A stretch of 64,000 nt of DNA from Salinisphaera sp052044135 (GCF_052044135.1 NZ_JBQDYF010000016.1:5999-69998), one strand, 5' to 3'; shown: positions 8,854 through 17,317, numbered from the stretch's first letter. Numbers and translations: made by a program. The notes: generated from the letters alone by a model not told the origin.

Positions 8854-8864
8854 CGGAGTGAATC

Positions 8865-9191
8865 ATGAGAGCCTGGTTCTGGCTGGCGCTGGGCGCCGGC
8901 ACCGAAATCGGCTGGGTTGCCGGCCTGAAGCTCGCCGCATCGCCCCTGGCATGGGCGGCCACGGTCATTTGCGCCGTGGCCAGTGTGGCACTGGCGCTGG
9001 GCGCGACGCGCGATCTGCCGGCGACGACCGTGTATATGTTATTCGTCGGCCTTGGCGCCGTCGGCACGGTGATCCTGGAAGCCGTGGTGTTTGATACGCC
9101 GCTGCATCCGGCGACTTACGGCTTCCTGGTGTTGTTGCTGGTCTGCATCGTCGGGCTGAAAAAGACCGGCGGCCGCCGGCCGGAGGCATGA
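8865..9191 (+). CDS. SMR-family transporter subunit 1
   Basis: 108 aa with four hydrophobic helices. The membrane-embedded Glu lies in GTEIGWVAGLKL, the SMR helix-1 position, and helix 3 has TTVYMLFVGLGAVGTVILE. GGAG precedes the ATG. Paired with a second, different SMR gene one base downstream, as in the two-gene SMR pumps (YkkC/YkkD, EbrA/EbrB type). Likely exports a small cation such as guanidinium or a quaternary ammonium compound; the substrate cannot be read from sequence. Confidence 0.88.
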   Translation: MRAWFWLALGAGTEIGWVAGLKLAASPLAWAATVICAVASVALALGATRDLPATTVYMLFVGLGAVGTVILEAVVFDTPLHPATYGFLVLLLVCIVGLKKTGGRRPEA

Positions 9192-9192
9192 C

Positions 9193-9507
9193 ATGGCCTG
9201 GCTCTGGCTTATGGTCGCCGGCGCCTGCGAGATCGTGGGCGTGGTCGGTTTCGCCCGCATGAGTCATGGGCGCCGCGTCTCGGGCGGGCTCATCGCCGGG
9301 GTGGCTTTTTCCTGCGGGCTGGCGTGTCTGCATATTGCGATGAACGATCTGCCGATGGCGGTGGCCTACGGCGTATTCACCGGCCTCGGCGCGCTCGGCA
9401 GCACGCTCATCGGTATCGTGTTCTGGGGTGAATCGGCGCGTCCGACGCGGCTGGCATGGGTCGCCGGGCTGGTGGTCGCCGTGATCGGCCTCAAGCTCAG
9501 CATGTAG
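9193..9507 (+). CDS. SMR-family transporter subunit 2
   Basis: 104 aa with four helices. The helix-1 Glu is in GACEIVGVVGFARM, and MAVAYGVFTGLGALGSTLIG forms helix 3. It starts one base after the first SMR stop, so co-expression is certain and a heterodimeric antiporter is the simplest reading. Length is typical for SMR proteins (100-110 aa). Confidence 0.88.
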   Translation: MAWLWLMVAGACEIVGVVGFARMSHGRRVSGGLIAGVAFSCGLACLHIAMNDLPMAVAYGVFTGLGALGSTLIGIVFWGESARPTRLAWVAGLVVAVIGLKLSM

Positions 9508-9534
9508 TCAGACACCGAGGCCGGCCCGGTGTCG

Positions 9535-9557
9535 CGTGAAACGGCAACAGGCCCTAG
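9535..9557 (-). repeat. dispersed short repeat, copy B
   Basis: On the minus strand reads CTAGGGCCTGTTGCCGTTTC then ACG. It lies between the SMR pair and the Trm112 gene. A small hairpin TAGACT...AGTCTA follows at about 9554-9572. Confidence 0.7.
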
Positions 9558-9591
9558 ACTAGGTGCAAGTCTAGCCACGCCGGCCCTGCCC

Positions 9592-9846
9592 ATGGACAAG
9601 CAACTGCTCGAGATTCTGGTGTGCCCGGTGACGGGACTGTCGCTTTCGCTGGCGGAATCGGCCGAAATCGACGCGCTCAATGCCGCCATCGACAACGGCT
9701 CGGCGGCATACGCCGACGGCAGCGCGGTAAATGAACGCGTCGCCGCGCTGCTGGTCACCCGCGACCGCGCCACCGGTTATCGTATCGACGACGGCATCCC
9801 GATCATGCTGCCCGAGCGCGGCATTGCCCTGCCCGAGGTGTCGTGA
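9592..9846 (+). CDS. Trm112-family protein (UPF0434)
   Basis: 84 aa. MDKQLLEILVCPVTG at the start and IDDGIPIMLPE near the end are the family signatures. In other organisms Trm112 proteins activate methyltransferases; bacterial members are poorly characterised. Only one Cys remains of the zinc ribbon. An open frame extends upstream to 9529 but would run through the dispersed repeat, so I start at the conserved MDKQ. It overlaps the next gene by GTGA. Confidence 0.85.
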   Translation: MDKQLLEILVCPVTGLSLSLAESAEIDALNAAIDNGSAAYADGSAVNERVAALLVTRDRATGYRIDDGIPIMLPERGIALPEVS

Positions 9847-10709
9847 ACCCGAACGATCACTCGTTGCAACTGTTCGTCGAACACGTCACGCATATCGACT
9901 GCGGCGTGCTCGACGCCGAGGCCGGTCTGCGCGGTGCCACCTGGCTGGTCGATGCCACGCTCACCGGTCGGCGCGGCGAAGACGGCATGCTGTTCGACTT
10001 CGGCCCGGCCAAGCGGCTGCTCAAGGCCGAGATCGATGCCCTGGTCGATCATCGTCTGCTGGTGCCTGCGCGCGCACCGGGCGCCACGATCGACGGCTAT
10101 CGCATCGATTTCACCACCAGGTCGGGGGATCGTTACCGCTATGTCGGGCCGGCGAGCGCGACCACTGTGTTCGACACGGCCGCGATCGAGCCCCGGGCGC
10201 TGGCCCGCTGGCTGGAGGAACGCGTCGGCCCGAAACTGCCCGCCAACGTCGAAGCGCTGAAGATCGACCTGCGCGCCGAATCCATTAGCGACGCGGCCTA
10301 CGACTACACGCACGGCCTGGCGGCCCACGATGGCAACTGCCAGCGACTGGCGCACGGCCATCGCTGCCGGCTGGCGGTGACCATCGACGGCGTGGCCCGC
10401 GCCGACATCGCCCAGGCCTGGGCCAAAGCCTGGCAGGGCGTGTTCATCGGCCATCGGGCCGACCTGACCACGCCGGCCGATGCGGAACGCCTGGGCTTCG
10501 GCTATAGCGCGCCGCAGGGCGAATTCGCGCTGGACATCGCGGCCGCGCGCTGCGTGCTGCTGGACGGGCCGCCCACCGTGGAAAACATCGCCGACCATAT
10601 CGCCGGCGAGCTCGCGGCACGCCATCCCGGCCACCTGGTGGCGGTGCGCGCCTACGAAGGCGTGGGCAAGGGCGCGATCGCGACGCGCAGCCATGCCGCC
10701 CGCGCCTGA
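9843..10709 (+). CDS. two-domain 6-pyruvoyl-tetrahydropterin synthase / QueD-like protein
   Basis: 288 aa, about twice the usual PTPS/QueD length (120-140). The C-terminal half keeps the zinc-site pattern AAHDGNC and AHGHRCRLAV, with a late catalytic-like Glu in VRAYEGVGKG. The N-terminal half has the PTPS fold outline (FVEHVTHIDCGVLDAE, GATWLVDATLTGRRGEDGM, DFGPAKRLLK) but lacks the HGH zinc ligands, so it looks like a degenerate tandem copy. The family makes pterin or 7-deazaguanine precursors (QueD makes 6-carboxytetrahydropterin for queuosine). GTG start overlaps the trm112 stop. Confidence 0.78.
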   Translation: MNPNDHSLQLFVEHVTHIDCGVLDAEAGLRGATWLVDATLTGRRGEDGMLFDFGPAKRLLKAEIDALVDHRLLVPARAPGATIDGYRIDFTTRSGDRYRYVGPASATTVFDTAAIEPRALARWLEERVGPKLPANVEALKIDLRAESISDAAYDYTHGLAAHDGNCQRLAHGHRCRLAVTIDGVARADIAQAWAKAWQGVFIGHRADLTTPADAERLGFGYSAPQGEFALDIAAARCVLLDGPPTVENIADHIAGELAARHPGHLVAVRAYEGVGKGAIATRSHAARA

Positions 10710-10742
10710 TACGCTCAACCGACTCATCGCAACGGTGCGACC

Positions 10743-12080
10743 ATGACCGACACCCTGATCACCAACGCGACCCTCGTTAACGAGGGCGAACGCTTCATCG
10801 CCGACCTGCTGATCTCCGACGGTCGCATCGCGCGCATCGACGGCGAGATCGCCGCGCCGCCGAATGCCCGGGTGATCGACGGCGCGGGCTGCTATCTGCT
10901 GCCCGGCATGATCGACGACCAGGTGCATTTCCGCGAGCCCGGCCTGACCGAAAAGGCCGACCTGGCCAGCGAGTCGCGCGCGGCGGTCGCCGGCGGCATC
11001 ACCAGTTTCATGGACATGCCGAACGTCCAGCCGCCGACCATCGACAACGAAGCCCTGCTGGCCAAGCTGGAAATGGCCCGGGGCCGCTGCGCGGCCAACT
11101 ACGGCTTCTATCTCGGCGCGACCAACGACAACATCGAGGCGATCAAGTCGGTCGACGTGAGCCGCGCGGCGGGCATCAAGATCTTCATGGGGGCCTCCAC
11201 CGGCAAGATGCTGGTCGACGACGAGGCCGCGCTGGAGGCAATCTTCGAACACTCGCCGCTGACCATCCTCACGCACTGCGAGGACACGCCCATGATCGAG
11301 GCGAACGCGGAAAAAGCCCGCGCGCGCTTCGGCGAGGACGTACCGATGAGCCAGCACCCGGTGATCCGCTCCAGGGCCGCCTGCATGGCCTCGTCGAAAA
11401 AAGCCATCGACCTGGCCACGCGGCACGACGCCCGGCTGCATATCCTGCACATCACCACGGCCGAGGAACTGGACCTGTTCACGCCCGGCCCGATGACGGG
11501 GAAACAGATCACGGCCGAGGCCTGCGTGCATCACCTGTTCTTCACCCAGGACGACTACGAGCGCCTGGGCACGCTGATCAAGTGCAACCCGGCGATCAAG
11601 AGCGCCGAAGACCGCGCCGCCCTGTTGAAAGCCGTCGCCAACGACACCATCGATATCCTGGCTACGGATCATGCGCCGCATGTGCGCGCCGACAAGGACA
11701 AGCCCTATTTCTCGGCCCCGGCCGGGCTGCCGCTGGTTCAGCATGCGCTGATCTCGCTGGTGGACCAGGTCTCGGCCGGTCATTTCAGCATGGAGCAACT
11801 GGTCCAGAAGATGGCCCATAACGTGGCGGAGCGATTCGATATCGCCGAACGCGGCTATCTGCGCGAGGGCTACTGGGCCGACGTGGTCCTGGTCGACCCG
11901 AGCGCGCGCACCGTGGTCGACGACGAACCCGTGCTGGCCAAGTGCGGCTGGACGCCTTTCAACGGGCACACCTTCGATGCCCGGGTCATGGCGACTTTCG
12001 TATCTGGTCAAGCCGCGTATCATGACGGTAAACTTAGCCAAGGCTGTATCGGCGAGGCGTTGAGCTACGATCGGCGCTGA
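10743..12080 (+). CDS. pyrC: dihydroorotase (class I-like, HxH first His replaced by Gln)
   Basis: 445 aa amidohydrolase that closes carbamoyl-aspartate to dihydroorotate in pyrimidine synthesis. Motifs: LPGMIDDQVHFREPG, FMDMPNVQPPT, GIKIFMGASTG, HILHITTAEE and ATDHAPH. The usual metal motif HVH reads QVH here, so the first metal His is Gln. I recall this DDQVHFR form from a subfamily in Bacteroidetes and some gammaproteobacteria, so it is probably not a defect. It follows the PTPS gene after 33 bp, and fur comes next. Confidence 0.85.
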   Translation: MTDTLITNATLVNEGERFIADLLISDGRIARIDGEIAAPPNARVIDGAGCYLLPGMIDDQVHFREPGLTEKADLASESRAAVAGGITSFMDMPNVQPPTIDNEALLAKLEMARGRCAANYGFYLGATNDNIEAIKSVDVSRAAGIKIFMGASTGKMLVDDEAALEAIFEHSPLTILTHCEDTPMIEANAEKARARFGEDVPMSQHPVIRSRAACMASSKKAIDLATRHDARLHILHITTAEELDLFTPGPMTGKQITAEACVHHLFFTQDDYERLGTLIKCNPAIKSAEDRAALLKAVANDTIDILATDHAPHVRADKDKPYFSAPAGLPLVQHALISLVDQVSAGHFSMEQLVQKMAHNVAERFDIAERGYLREGYWADVVLVDPSARTVVDDEPVLAKCGWTPFNGHTFDARVMATFVSGQAAYHDGKLSQGCIGEALSYDRR

Positions 12081-12159
12081 CAGCCACCCGCGCCGCTGAA
12101 TCGTCAGCCGCCGGCGCGGCCCTGCGCCACGTCACGTGAGCGTTTTCGAGGTGTCGAGT

Positions 12160-12600
12160 ATGGAAACCAGCGATCTGCGCAAGGCGGGCCTCAAGGCTAC
12201 GCTGCCGCGCCTGAAAATTCTGGAGGTTCTGCAACAGAACCGACAGGATCATCTATCGGCCGAGGACGTCTACCGCAAGCTGCTCGACAACGAGGAAGAC
12301 ATCGGCCTGGCCACGATCTACCGCGTGCTGTCCCAGTTCGAGGACGCGGGGCTCGTCATCCGTCATCATTTCGAGGATGGCCATGCCCTGTTCGAGCTGG
12401 AGCAGGGCCCGCACGATCATCTGATCTGCGTGAAGTGCGGCAAGATCGAGGAATTCTTCGACGACGAAATGCAGCAGCGCCAGCGCGATCTCGCGCAGAA
12501 ATCCGGCTTCGACCTGTCCAAGCACACGCTCGTGCTCTACGGCGAATGCCAGGCCGCCAACTGCGAAAACGACACCAGCGGGCGCAAGAAGGACTCGTAA
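12160..12600 (+). CDS. fur: ferric uptake regulator
   Basis: 146 aa. METSDLRKAGLKATLPRLKI is the standard Fur N-terminus, and LATIYRVLSQFEDAGLV is the DNA-reading helix with wing. HHFEDGHALFELEQGPHDHL carries the metal-site His cluster, and ICVKCGKIEEF the structural CxxC. The ATG at 12160 is taken; a GTG at 12136 would add eight residues that do not match the family. It represses iron uptake genes when Fe(II) is bound. It is not the zinc sensor expected for the Zur boxes; no zur gene is in the window. Confidence 0.95.
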   Translation: METSDLRKAGLKATLPRLKILEVLQQNRQDHLSAEDVYRKLLDNEEDIGLATIYRVLSQFEDAGLVIRHHFEDGHALFELEQGPHDHLICVKCGKIEEFFDDEMQQRQRDLAQKSGFDLSKHTLVLYGECQAANCENDTSGRKKDS

Positions 12601-12626
12601 CCGGCGCCGCCCGGCGCGCCTCCAAA

Positions 12627-12688
12627 CCTTTCGGCATGACGTTAGACCCGACTTCCGGGTTGCCGTGCCTTTCGGCACATCGTTAGAC
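12627..12688. repeat. imperfect 21-bp direct repeat and hairpins before sat
   Basis: CCTTTCGGCATGACGTTAGAC (12627-12647) recurs as CCTTTCGGCACATCGTTAGAC (12668-12688), 18 of 21 identical. The second copy overlaps a small hairpin GTGCC-TTTC-GGCAC. A 9-bp perfect hairpin CGCACCGGC...GCCGGTGCG follows at 12720-12744. Located in the 5' region of sat, so it may be regulatory. Confidence 0.6.
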
Positions 12689-12786
12689 TCCTTCGCTTTA
12701 ACACGAATCGCGGCCATAACGCACCGGCATAAAGAGCCGGTGCGGGCGATCGGTCTTCGGCCGCGAGGCACCCACGCGGAATGCTC

Positions 12787-13977
12787 ATGATCAAACCCCA
12801 CGGTTCGGAAACGCTCAATCCGCTGTTCGTGGCCAACGAGACAGCGCGCAGCCAGCTCGTCCAGGAAGCGCATGAGCTGCCGCAGATCACGGTGAGTTCG
12901 GCGGCCGCCGCCAATGCGGTGATGCTGGGCGCGGGTTACTTCAATCCGCTGACCGGCTATATGAACAAGGCCGACGCGCTGTCGGTCGCGCGCGATATGC
13001 GCACCACCAGCGGCCTGTTCTGGCCGATCCCGATCGTGAATATCGTGGCCGACCCGGAACCGATCCGGGGGGCGGCGCGCATCGCGCTGAACGACCCGAA
13101 CGTCGAAGGCAACCCGGCGATCGCGGTGCAGGATGTCGAAGGCATCGAGGCAATCTCGGAAGACGAGATGACCGAGATGGTCACGCACATCTTCGGCACC
13201 GACGACGACGCGCATCCCGGCGTGGCCACGTTCAAGGGCCTGGGCCGGTATATCGTGCATGGCCCGATCCAGGTGGTGAACTTCTCCTACTTCGAGCACG
13301 ACTTCCCGGACACCTTCCGAACCGCACCCTCGATCCGCGACGAGTTCGCTGAGCGCGGCTGGGACAAGGTCGTGGCCTTCCAGACCCGCAACCCGATGCA
13401 CCGCGCGCACGAAGAACTGTGCAAGATGGCGCTGGAGGCCACCGGCGCCGACGGCGTGCTGGTGCATATGCTGCTCGGCAAGCTCAAGCCCGGCGATGTG
13501 CCGGCGCGCGTGCGCGATGCCGCCATCCGCAAGATGGTCGAGCATTATTTCCCGGAAAACTCGGTGATGATCACTGGTTATGGCTTCGACATGATGTATG
13601 CCGGGCCGCGCGAGGCCGTGCTGCATGCCGTGTTCCGCCAGAACGCCGGCTGCTCGTACCTCATCGTCGGCCGCGACCACGCCGGCGTGGGCGACTTCTA
13701 CGGCGCCTTCGACGCCCAGGCCATCTTCGACGAGAAAGTGCCGGACGACGCGCTGGAGATCGAGATCTTCAAGGCCGATCACACCGCCTTCTCGAAGAAG
13801 CTCGGCCGCGTCGTGATGATGTCCGACGCCCCGGATCACAGCAAGGAAGACTTCGTGATCCTGTCGGGCACCAAGGTGCGCGAGATGCTCGGTCAGGGCA
13901 TCGCCCCGCCGCCGGAATTCTCGCGGCCGGAGGTGGCCGAAATTCTGATGGACTACTATCAGAGCAAGACCGCCTGA
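12787..13977 (+). CDS. sat: sulfate adenylyltransferase (ATP sulfurylase)
   Basis: 396 aa monofunctional ATP sulfurylase: sulfate + ATP to APS + PPi. Starts MIKPHGSETLNPLF, typical of the family; an ATG two codons earlier (12781) also exists, but a GCGGA ribosome site fits 12787 better. Nucleotide-site motifs QTRNPMHRAHEEL and GRDHAGVG are intact. This is the single-chain Sat type rather than CysDN. No aprAB or cysC/cysH is beside it, so assimilatory or oxidative use cannot be decided. A strong terminator follows. Confidence 0.93.
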   Translation: MIKPHGSETLNPLFVANETARSQLVQEAHELPQITVSSAAAANAVMLGAGYFNPLTGYMNKADALSVARDMRTTSGLFWPIPIVNIVADPEPIRGAARIALNDPNVEGNPAIAVQDVEGIEAISEDEMTEMVTHIFGTDDDAHPGVATFKGLGRYIVHGPIQVVNFSYFEHDFPDTFRTAPSIRDEFAERGWDKVVAFQTRNPMHRAHEELCKMALEATGADGVLVHMLLGKLKPGDVPARVRDAAIRKMVEHYFPENSVMITGYGFDMMYAGPREAVLHAVFRQNAGCSYLIVGRDHAGVGDFYGAFDAQAIFDEKVPDDALEIEIFKADHTAFSKKLGRVVMMSDAPDHSKEDFVILSGTKVREMLGQGIAPPPEFSRPEVAEILMDYYQSKTA

Positions 13978-14002
13978 TCCGTCAGCGGGCGATCATGCAC
14001 GA

Positions 14003-14026
14003 AGCCCGGCGCCGGCCGGGCTTTTT
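14003..14026 (+). terminator. Rho-independent terminator of sat
   Basis: AGCCCGG-CGCCGG-CCGGGCT stem directly followed by TTTTT, 26 bp after the sat stop. Confidence 0.9.
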
Positions 14027-14584
14027 CGTGGTTCATCGTAGATTTTCGGACGATGACGCCCGCGGATTCTGACGGCTCAGGCACGGCGCTGGACGAATGG
14101 ACGGCTTACTGGTTCGGAAATGTCGAACGAGTCCTGATAAAAGTCTTGAGCCACCCGTCTTCGCCGACCTCCGGTTTCGCGCTGCAGCGCGAGTCACTTC
14201 TCTTGCTTGCTCAAGAGAAGCAACCAAGAGAAGAGCACCCGGCGCGGCGCCGGCTTCGCCGGTTCACGGCGAGACGTGGCGCCGGCGGGATGCGCCCACC
14301 TATTCGATGACAATGGCGCATCGCTTTGGCGATGCTCAGACAGGCTGGGCGCACCGGCGCCGTGCGCCGGACACCCGCCGACACCACGCCTCACCGTCGC
14401 CGCACAACGGGACGAAATACAGATACGACACTTCAGGATTTAGCGTATTCCGACACGCACGGCGCTGCATTCAAGACACCGGTGACTCGCGAGTAATAAA
14501 GAGCCCGCGTCGGTTGATATGCATCAACGCCCGTCAGGCCCCATGATTTACTCTGCGGGCACTGCTACAAGCCCGCGAATTGCC
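14027..14584. other. gene-free, hairpin-rich stretch
   Basis: 558 bp without a supportable gene. It contains CTTCTCTTG-CTTGCT-CAAGAGAAG (14197-14220, perfect 9-bp stem), then a third copy AAGAGAAG at 14226-14233. After it come GC-rich inverted segments and GCATCGC-TTT-GGCGATGC near 14320-14337. Sequences of this style (a TTTCTCTTGCTTGCTCAAG-like core) are widespread intergenic repeats in gammaproteobacteria by my recollection. An AT-rich promoter region precedes ldh. Confidence 0.5.
14197..14233. repeat. 9-bp inverted repeat with additional direct copy
   Basis: CTTCTCTTG / CAAGAGAAG arms around a 6-nt loop, followed 5 nt later by AAGAGAAG. Alternative pairings of the first arm with either copy are possible. 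Confidence 0.6.
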
Positions 14585-15550
14585 ATGACCGTTTCCCGCA
14601 CACCCCGCATCGTCATCATCGGCGCCGGCGCGGTGGGCGCCGATACGGCATATACGCTGTATCTGCGCGAACGGGCGCCCGATATCGTGCTGGTCGATAT
14701 CGACGAACAACGCGCCCGAGGCGAAGCGCTCGACATGCAACACGGCCAGGCCCTGGCCGGCGGCGCCCGAGTGCGCGCCGGTGACTACGCCGACTGCGCC
14801 GGTGCCGCCATCGTGATCATTACCGCCGGCGCCGCCCAGAAACCCGGCCAGTCGCGCGAGGCCCTGCTCGAGCGCAACGGGGCAATCATGGCCTCGATCG
14901 TCGCGGCCGCCGAGCGGCACATGGGCCCGGACACCGTGCTGCTGATCGCCACCAATCCGGTCGATACACTGGCCCAGATCGCGGCGCGCCACGCCGAGCG
15001 CCCGAACAGTCAGGTGATCGGCTCGGGCACCGTACTCGACAGCGCCCGCCTGCGCTGGGGGCTGGGCGAAGTGCTCGGCGTCGATGCCCGGCACGTCCAT
15101 GCACACGTCATCGGCGAGCACGGCGACAGCGAGCTCGTGGTCTGGAGCCATGCGCAGGTGGCGGGCGCACCGTTGGCGCTGCCCGCCGCGCAACGCGAGG
15201 AGATCGCGCGCGCCACGCGAGACGGGGCCTACGAGGTGATCCGGGCGAAAGGCCATACCAGCTATGCGATCGCGCTATCGCTGGATCGCATCTGCGCGGC
15301 CATCCTGAACGACGACCACGCCGTGCTCACCGTCTCCACGAATCTCGACGGCGCCTACGGCGTGTCCGACCTCTATCTCAGCGTGCCCTGCGTGGTCGGG
15401 CGCGCCGGTGTCGAACGGGTGATCGAAATGGCGCTCGACGGCCCCGAACGCGCTGCCCTGGCGCACTCGGCGAGCGTACTGCGCGCGCGCATCGACGGTA
15501 TCGCATCTGGCACGCCCGAAGCGGACAATGCGGTCAGCACTTCAGGCTGA
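14585..15550 (+). CDS. ldh: L-lactate dehydrogenase
   Basis: 321 aa NAD-dependent dehydrogenase interconverting pyruvate and L-lactate. RIVIIGAGAVGADTAYTLYL is the Rossmann loop. The specificity loop GAAQKPGQSREALL has the Gln typical of lactate rather than malate dehydrogenases. IGEHGDSELVVWS holds the catalytic His, and TNPVDTLAQI the conserved Asn. Start at the ATG 14585 (MTVSRTPRIVII); upstream ATGs at 14519 and 14543 would add unmatched residues. Confidence 0.92.
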   Translation: MTVSRTPRIVIIGAGAVGADTAYTLYLRERAPDIVLVDIDEQRARGEALDMQHGQALAGGARVRAGDYADCAGAAIVIITAGAAQKPGQSREALLERNGAIMASIVAAAERHMGPDTVLLIATNPVDTLAQIAARHAERPNSQVIGSGTVLDSARLRWGLGEVLGVDARHVHAHVIGEHGDSELVVWSHAQVAGAPLALPAAQREEIARATRDGAYEVIRAKGHTSYAIALSLDRICAAILNDDHAVLTVSTNLDGAYGVSDLYLSVPCVVGRAGVERVIEMALDGPERAALAHSASVLRARIDGIASGTPEADNAVSTSG

Positions 15551-15707
15551 TTGCGGTCGAGGGCAAACGCTCAGCGGGGCAACGCGCAACAGGCCGGGTG
15601 GATGGGCGACGCGTCATCACCCTCGCCGGGCCTGGCCACATATCAGCCGGAATCGAGACACCGAGCATGACAACGATCGCAGATCGTGAGGATCGAACTG
15701 AAACAGG

Positions 15708-15908
15708 TCAGCGCGGACCGTCAGCGGGCCGCTCGGGCGCGCTCAGGATTGTCTCCAGGTCCAGACGCTCGATGGCGCCGAGCGCCGCTTCGAGCGCGCC
15801 TTCCGCGCACAGGCCGGCCATGGCGGCCTCCTCGTAACCATTCCTGGCCGCCTGGACGCAGGCGCGGCGGATGCGTTCGGCCATGGCCAGACACTCGGCT
15901 TCGTTCAT
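15708..15908 (-). CDS. small conserved hypothetical protein
   Basis: 66 aa, mostly helical and acidic, with MNEAECLAMAERIRRAC and YEEAAMAGLCAEGALEAALG. I do not recognise a characterised family. The start overlaps the stop of the DUF488 gene (ATGA) and GGAG lies 8 nt upstream, so it is a translated partner of that gene. No signal or membrane segment; presumably cytoplasmic. Confidence 0.7.
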   Translation of the reverse strand: MNEAECLAMAERIRRACVQAARNGYEEAAMAGLCAEGALEAALGAIERLDLETILSAPERPADGPR

Positions 15909-16258
15909 CGCGTCTTCTCCAGGTACTGCTTCAAGGCAACGGCGTTGTTGCACTGGGTGTCCCGGGCGGCATAGAGCAATGTCACGCCCTGGGTTGCGGC
16001 GCGCTGCCGCAATTCATTCAAGGCATCCGGTTCGTCGTCGGCCAGTTCCCGCTCGTACGCCCGGCAGAAATCCGGCCAGCGCTGGCGGCAGTGCGCGAAC
16101 CAGCGACGCAATGCATTGGAAGGCGCCAGCGACTTGTGCCAGGCGTCCAGCGCGGCATCGCGTTTGACCACACCGCGCGGCCAGACACGGTCAACGAGCA
16201 CACGATACCCGTCATCGTCTTCGATCGGATCATAGATACGCTTGCAACGAATGTGCAT
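15905..16258 (-). CDS. DUF488 (YeaO-like) protein
   Basis: 117 aa. MHIRCKRIYDPIEDDDGYRVLVDRVWPRGV and the later LALDAW-type helix plus GVTLLYAARDTQCNNAVAL fit the DUF488/YeaO family. Members are small cytoplasmic proteins of unknown biochemical role. The ATG at 16258 has GGGGAA at good spacing; one at 16282 would lie upstream of that site. It is coupled to the 66-aa gene downstream. Confidence 0.8.
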   Translation of the reverse strand: MHIRCKRIYDPIEDDDGYRVLVDRVWPRGVVKRDAALDAWHKSLAPSNALRRWFAHCRQRWPDFCRAYERELADDEPDALNELRQRAATQGVTLLYAARDTQCNNAVALKQYLEKTR

Positions 16259-16330
16259 ATCGTTCCCCGGCAACACGCGCATGGCACTCGCCCGCGCGGC
16301 TTTGCACCGAGCGGCCGCCGGCGGGTGACT

Positions 16331-17308
16331 TTACGTCGTCACGCCGCAATTGGTGTCCACGGCACATTCGCGCGCGGTTTTACGATTTTCCGGCTGCAAC
16401 GTGGTGTGGGTGATCGAATAACGCTCGGCCAGCAACTGCTGCAGCCGCGGCAGAATCGAGTTCCAATCCGTCAGCCGGGCGATCTCGACGTGGGCGGCGA
16501 GTGCGCGCTGGCTGGAGGACAAGCTCCAGATATGCAGGTCGTGGACCGATCGCACGCCTTCCACGTCGGCCAGGGCACGACTCACGCCCGCGGCGTCCAC
16601 GCCCTTGGGCACGCCTTCCATGAGTACGCGCACGACTTCGCGTAGCAGCGGAATCGCCGAAAGACAGATCAGCACGCAGACGAAGATCGACAACAACGGA
16701 TCGATCGGCGTCCAGCCAGTGAACATGATGACGAAACCGGCCACCAAAGCCGCGACCGAGCCCATCAGGTCGCCCAGCACATGCAGCAAGGCCCCGCGCA
16801 CATTCATGGTCTGTTCGCCGCGCAACAGGATATAGCCGATGCTGATGTTCACCAGCAGGCCGATGCCGGCGATGATCATGACCATGCCGCCGGCGACGGG
16901 CTCCGGCTGGAAGAAGCGTTGAATGGCGGAAATCGCAATCGCGGCGACCACCCCGATCATCATCACGGCGTTGACCAGCGCCCCCAGCACTTCGGCCCGC
17001 TGCAAGCCGAAGGAATGCGAGTTGGAAGCCGGTCGCCGCGACAGCCAGGCCGCGAAGGCACCGATCGCCAGTGATGACGTATCGGTGAACATGTGACCGG
17101 CGTCGGACAGCAGAGCCAGCGAACCGGATAGCCAGCCGCCGGCGACCTCCACGAGCGCGAAGGCGAACGTGAAGCAGAGCGAGAAAATCAACGTCTTACC
17201 GCTGCCGTGATGGTGATGTCCGCCGAGGCCATGCTCGTGATCGTGGTCATGCCCGTGATCATGATGCGCGTGCTCGTGACTGTGATCGTGCATATGCGCG
17301 CTGCTCAT
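16331..17308 (-). CDS. CDF-family zinc/cobalt/cadmium efflux protein
   Basis: 325 aa. The N-terminus is a metal-binding His tract (about 17 His in the first 35 residues). Six helices follow; metal-site motifs are SDAGHMFTD in helix 2 and HVLGDLMGS in helix 5, and a cytoplasmic ferredoxin-like domain ends the protein (VRSVHDLHIWSLSSSQRAL). This matches ZitB/CzcD-type proton-coupled Zn(II) exporters. It lies 9 bp downstream of an ArsR-type zinc sensor, so expression should rise with excess metal. Confidence 0.93.
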   Translation of the reverse strand: MSSAHMHDHSHEHAHHDHGHDHDHEHGLGGHHHHGSGKTLIFSLCFTFAFALVEVAGGWLSGSLALLSDAGHMFTDTSSLAIGAFAAWLSRRPASNSHSFGLQRAEVLGALVNAVMMIGVVAAIAISAIQRFFQPEPVAGGMVMIIAGIGLLVNISIGYILLRGEQTMNVRGALLHVLGDLMGSVAALVAGFVIMFTGWTPIDPLLSIFVCVLICLSAIPLLREVVRVLMEGVPKGVDAAGVSRALADVEGVRSVHDLHIWSLSSSQRALAAHVEIARLTDWNSILPRLQQLLAERYSITHTTLQPENRKTARECAVDTNCGVTT

Positions 17309-17317
17309 CGCCCGCCC

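Larger units (their letters stand above)
8483..8864. other. divergent promoter region, TetR / SMR pair
   Basis: 382 bp without a gene. It holds one copy of the dispersed repeat (8570-8595), a -10-like TATACT at 8832-8837, an imperfect palindrome covering the likely SMR transcription start, and GGAG at 8854-8857 as ribosome site. I looked for guanidine riboswitch features often found before SMR genes and did not see them. Confidence 0.55.

Noticed and set aside
9777..12041. 754-codon open frame on the minus strand
   Set aside because: Antisense to the PTPS and dihydroorotase genes; no motifs, and both sense genes are unmistakable.
12787..13977. Dissimilatory sulfur metabolism based on the Sat type
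   Set aside because: No aprAB, dsr or qmo genes nearby; the same enzyme type serves assimilation.
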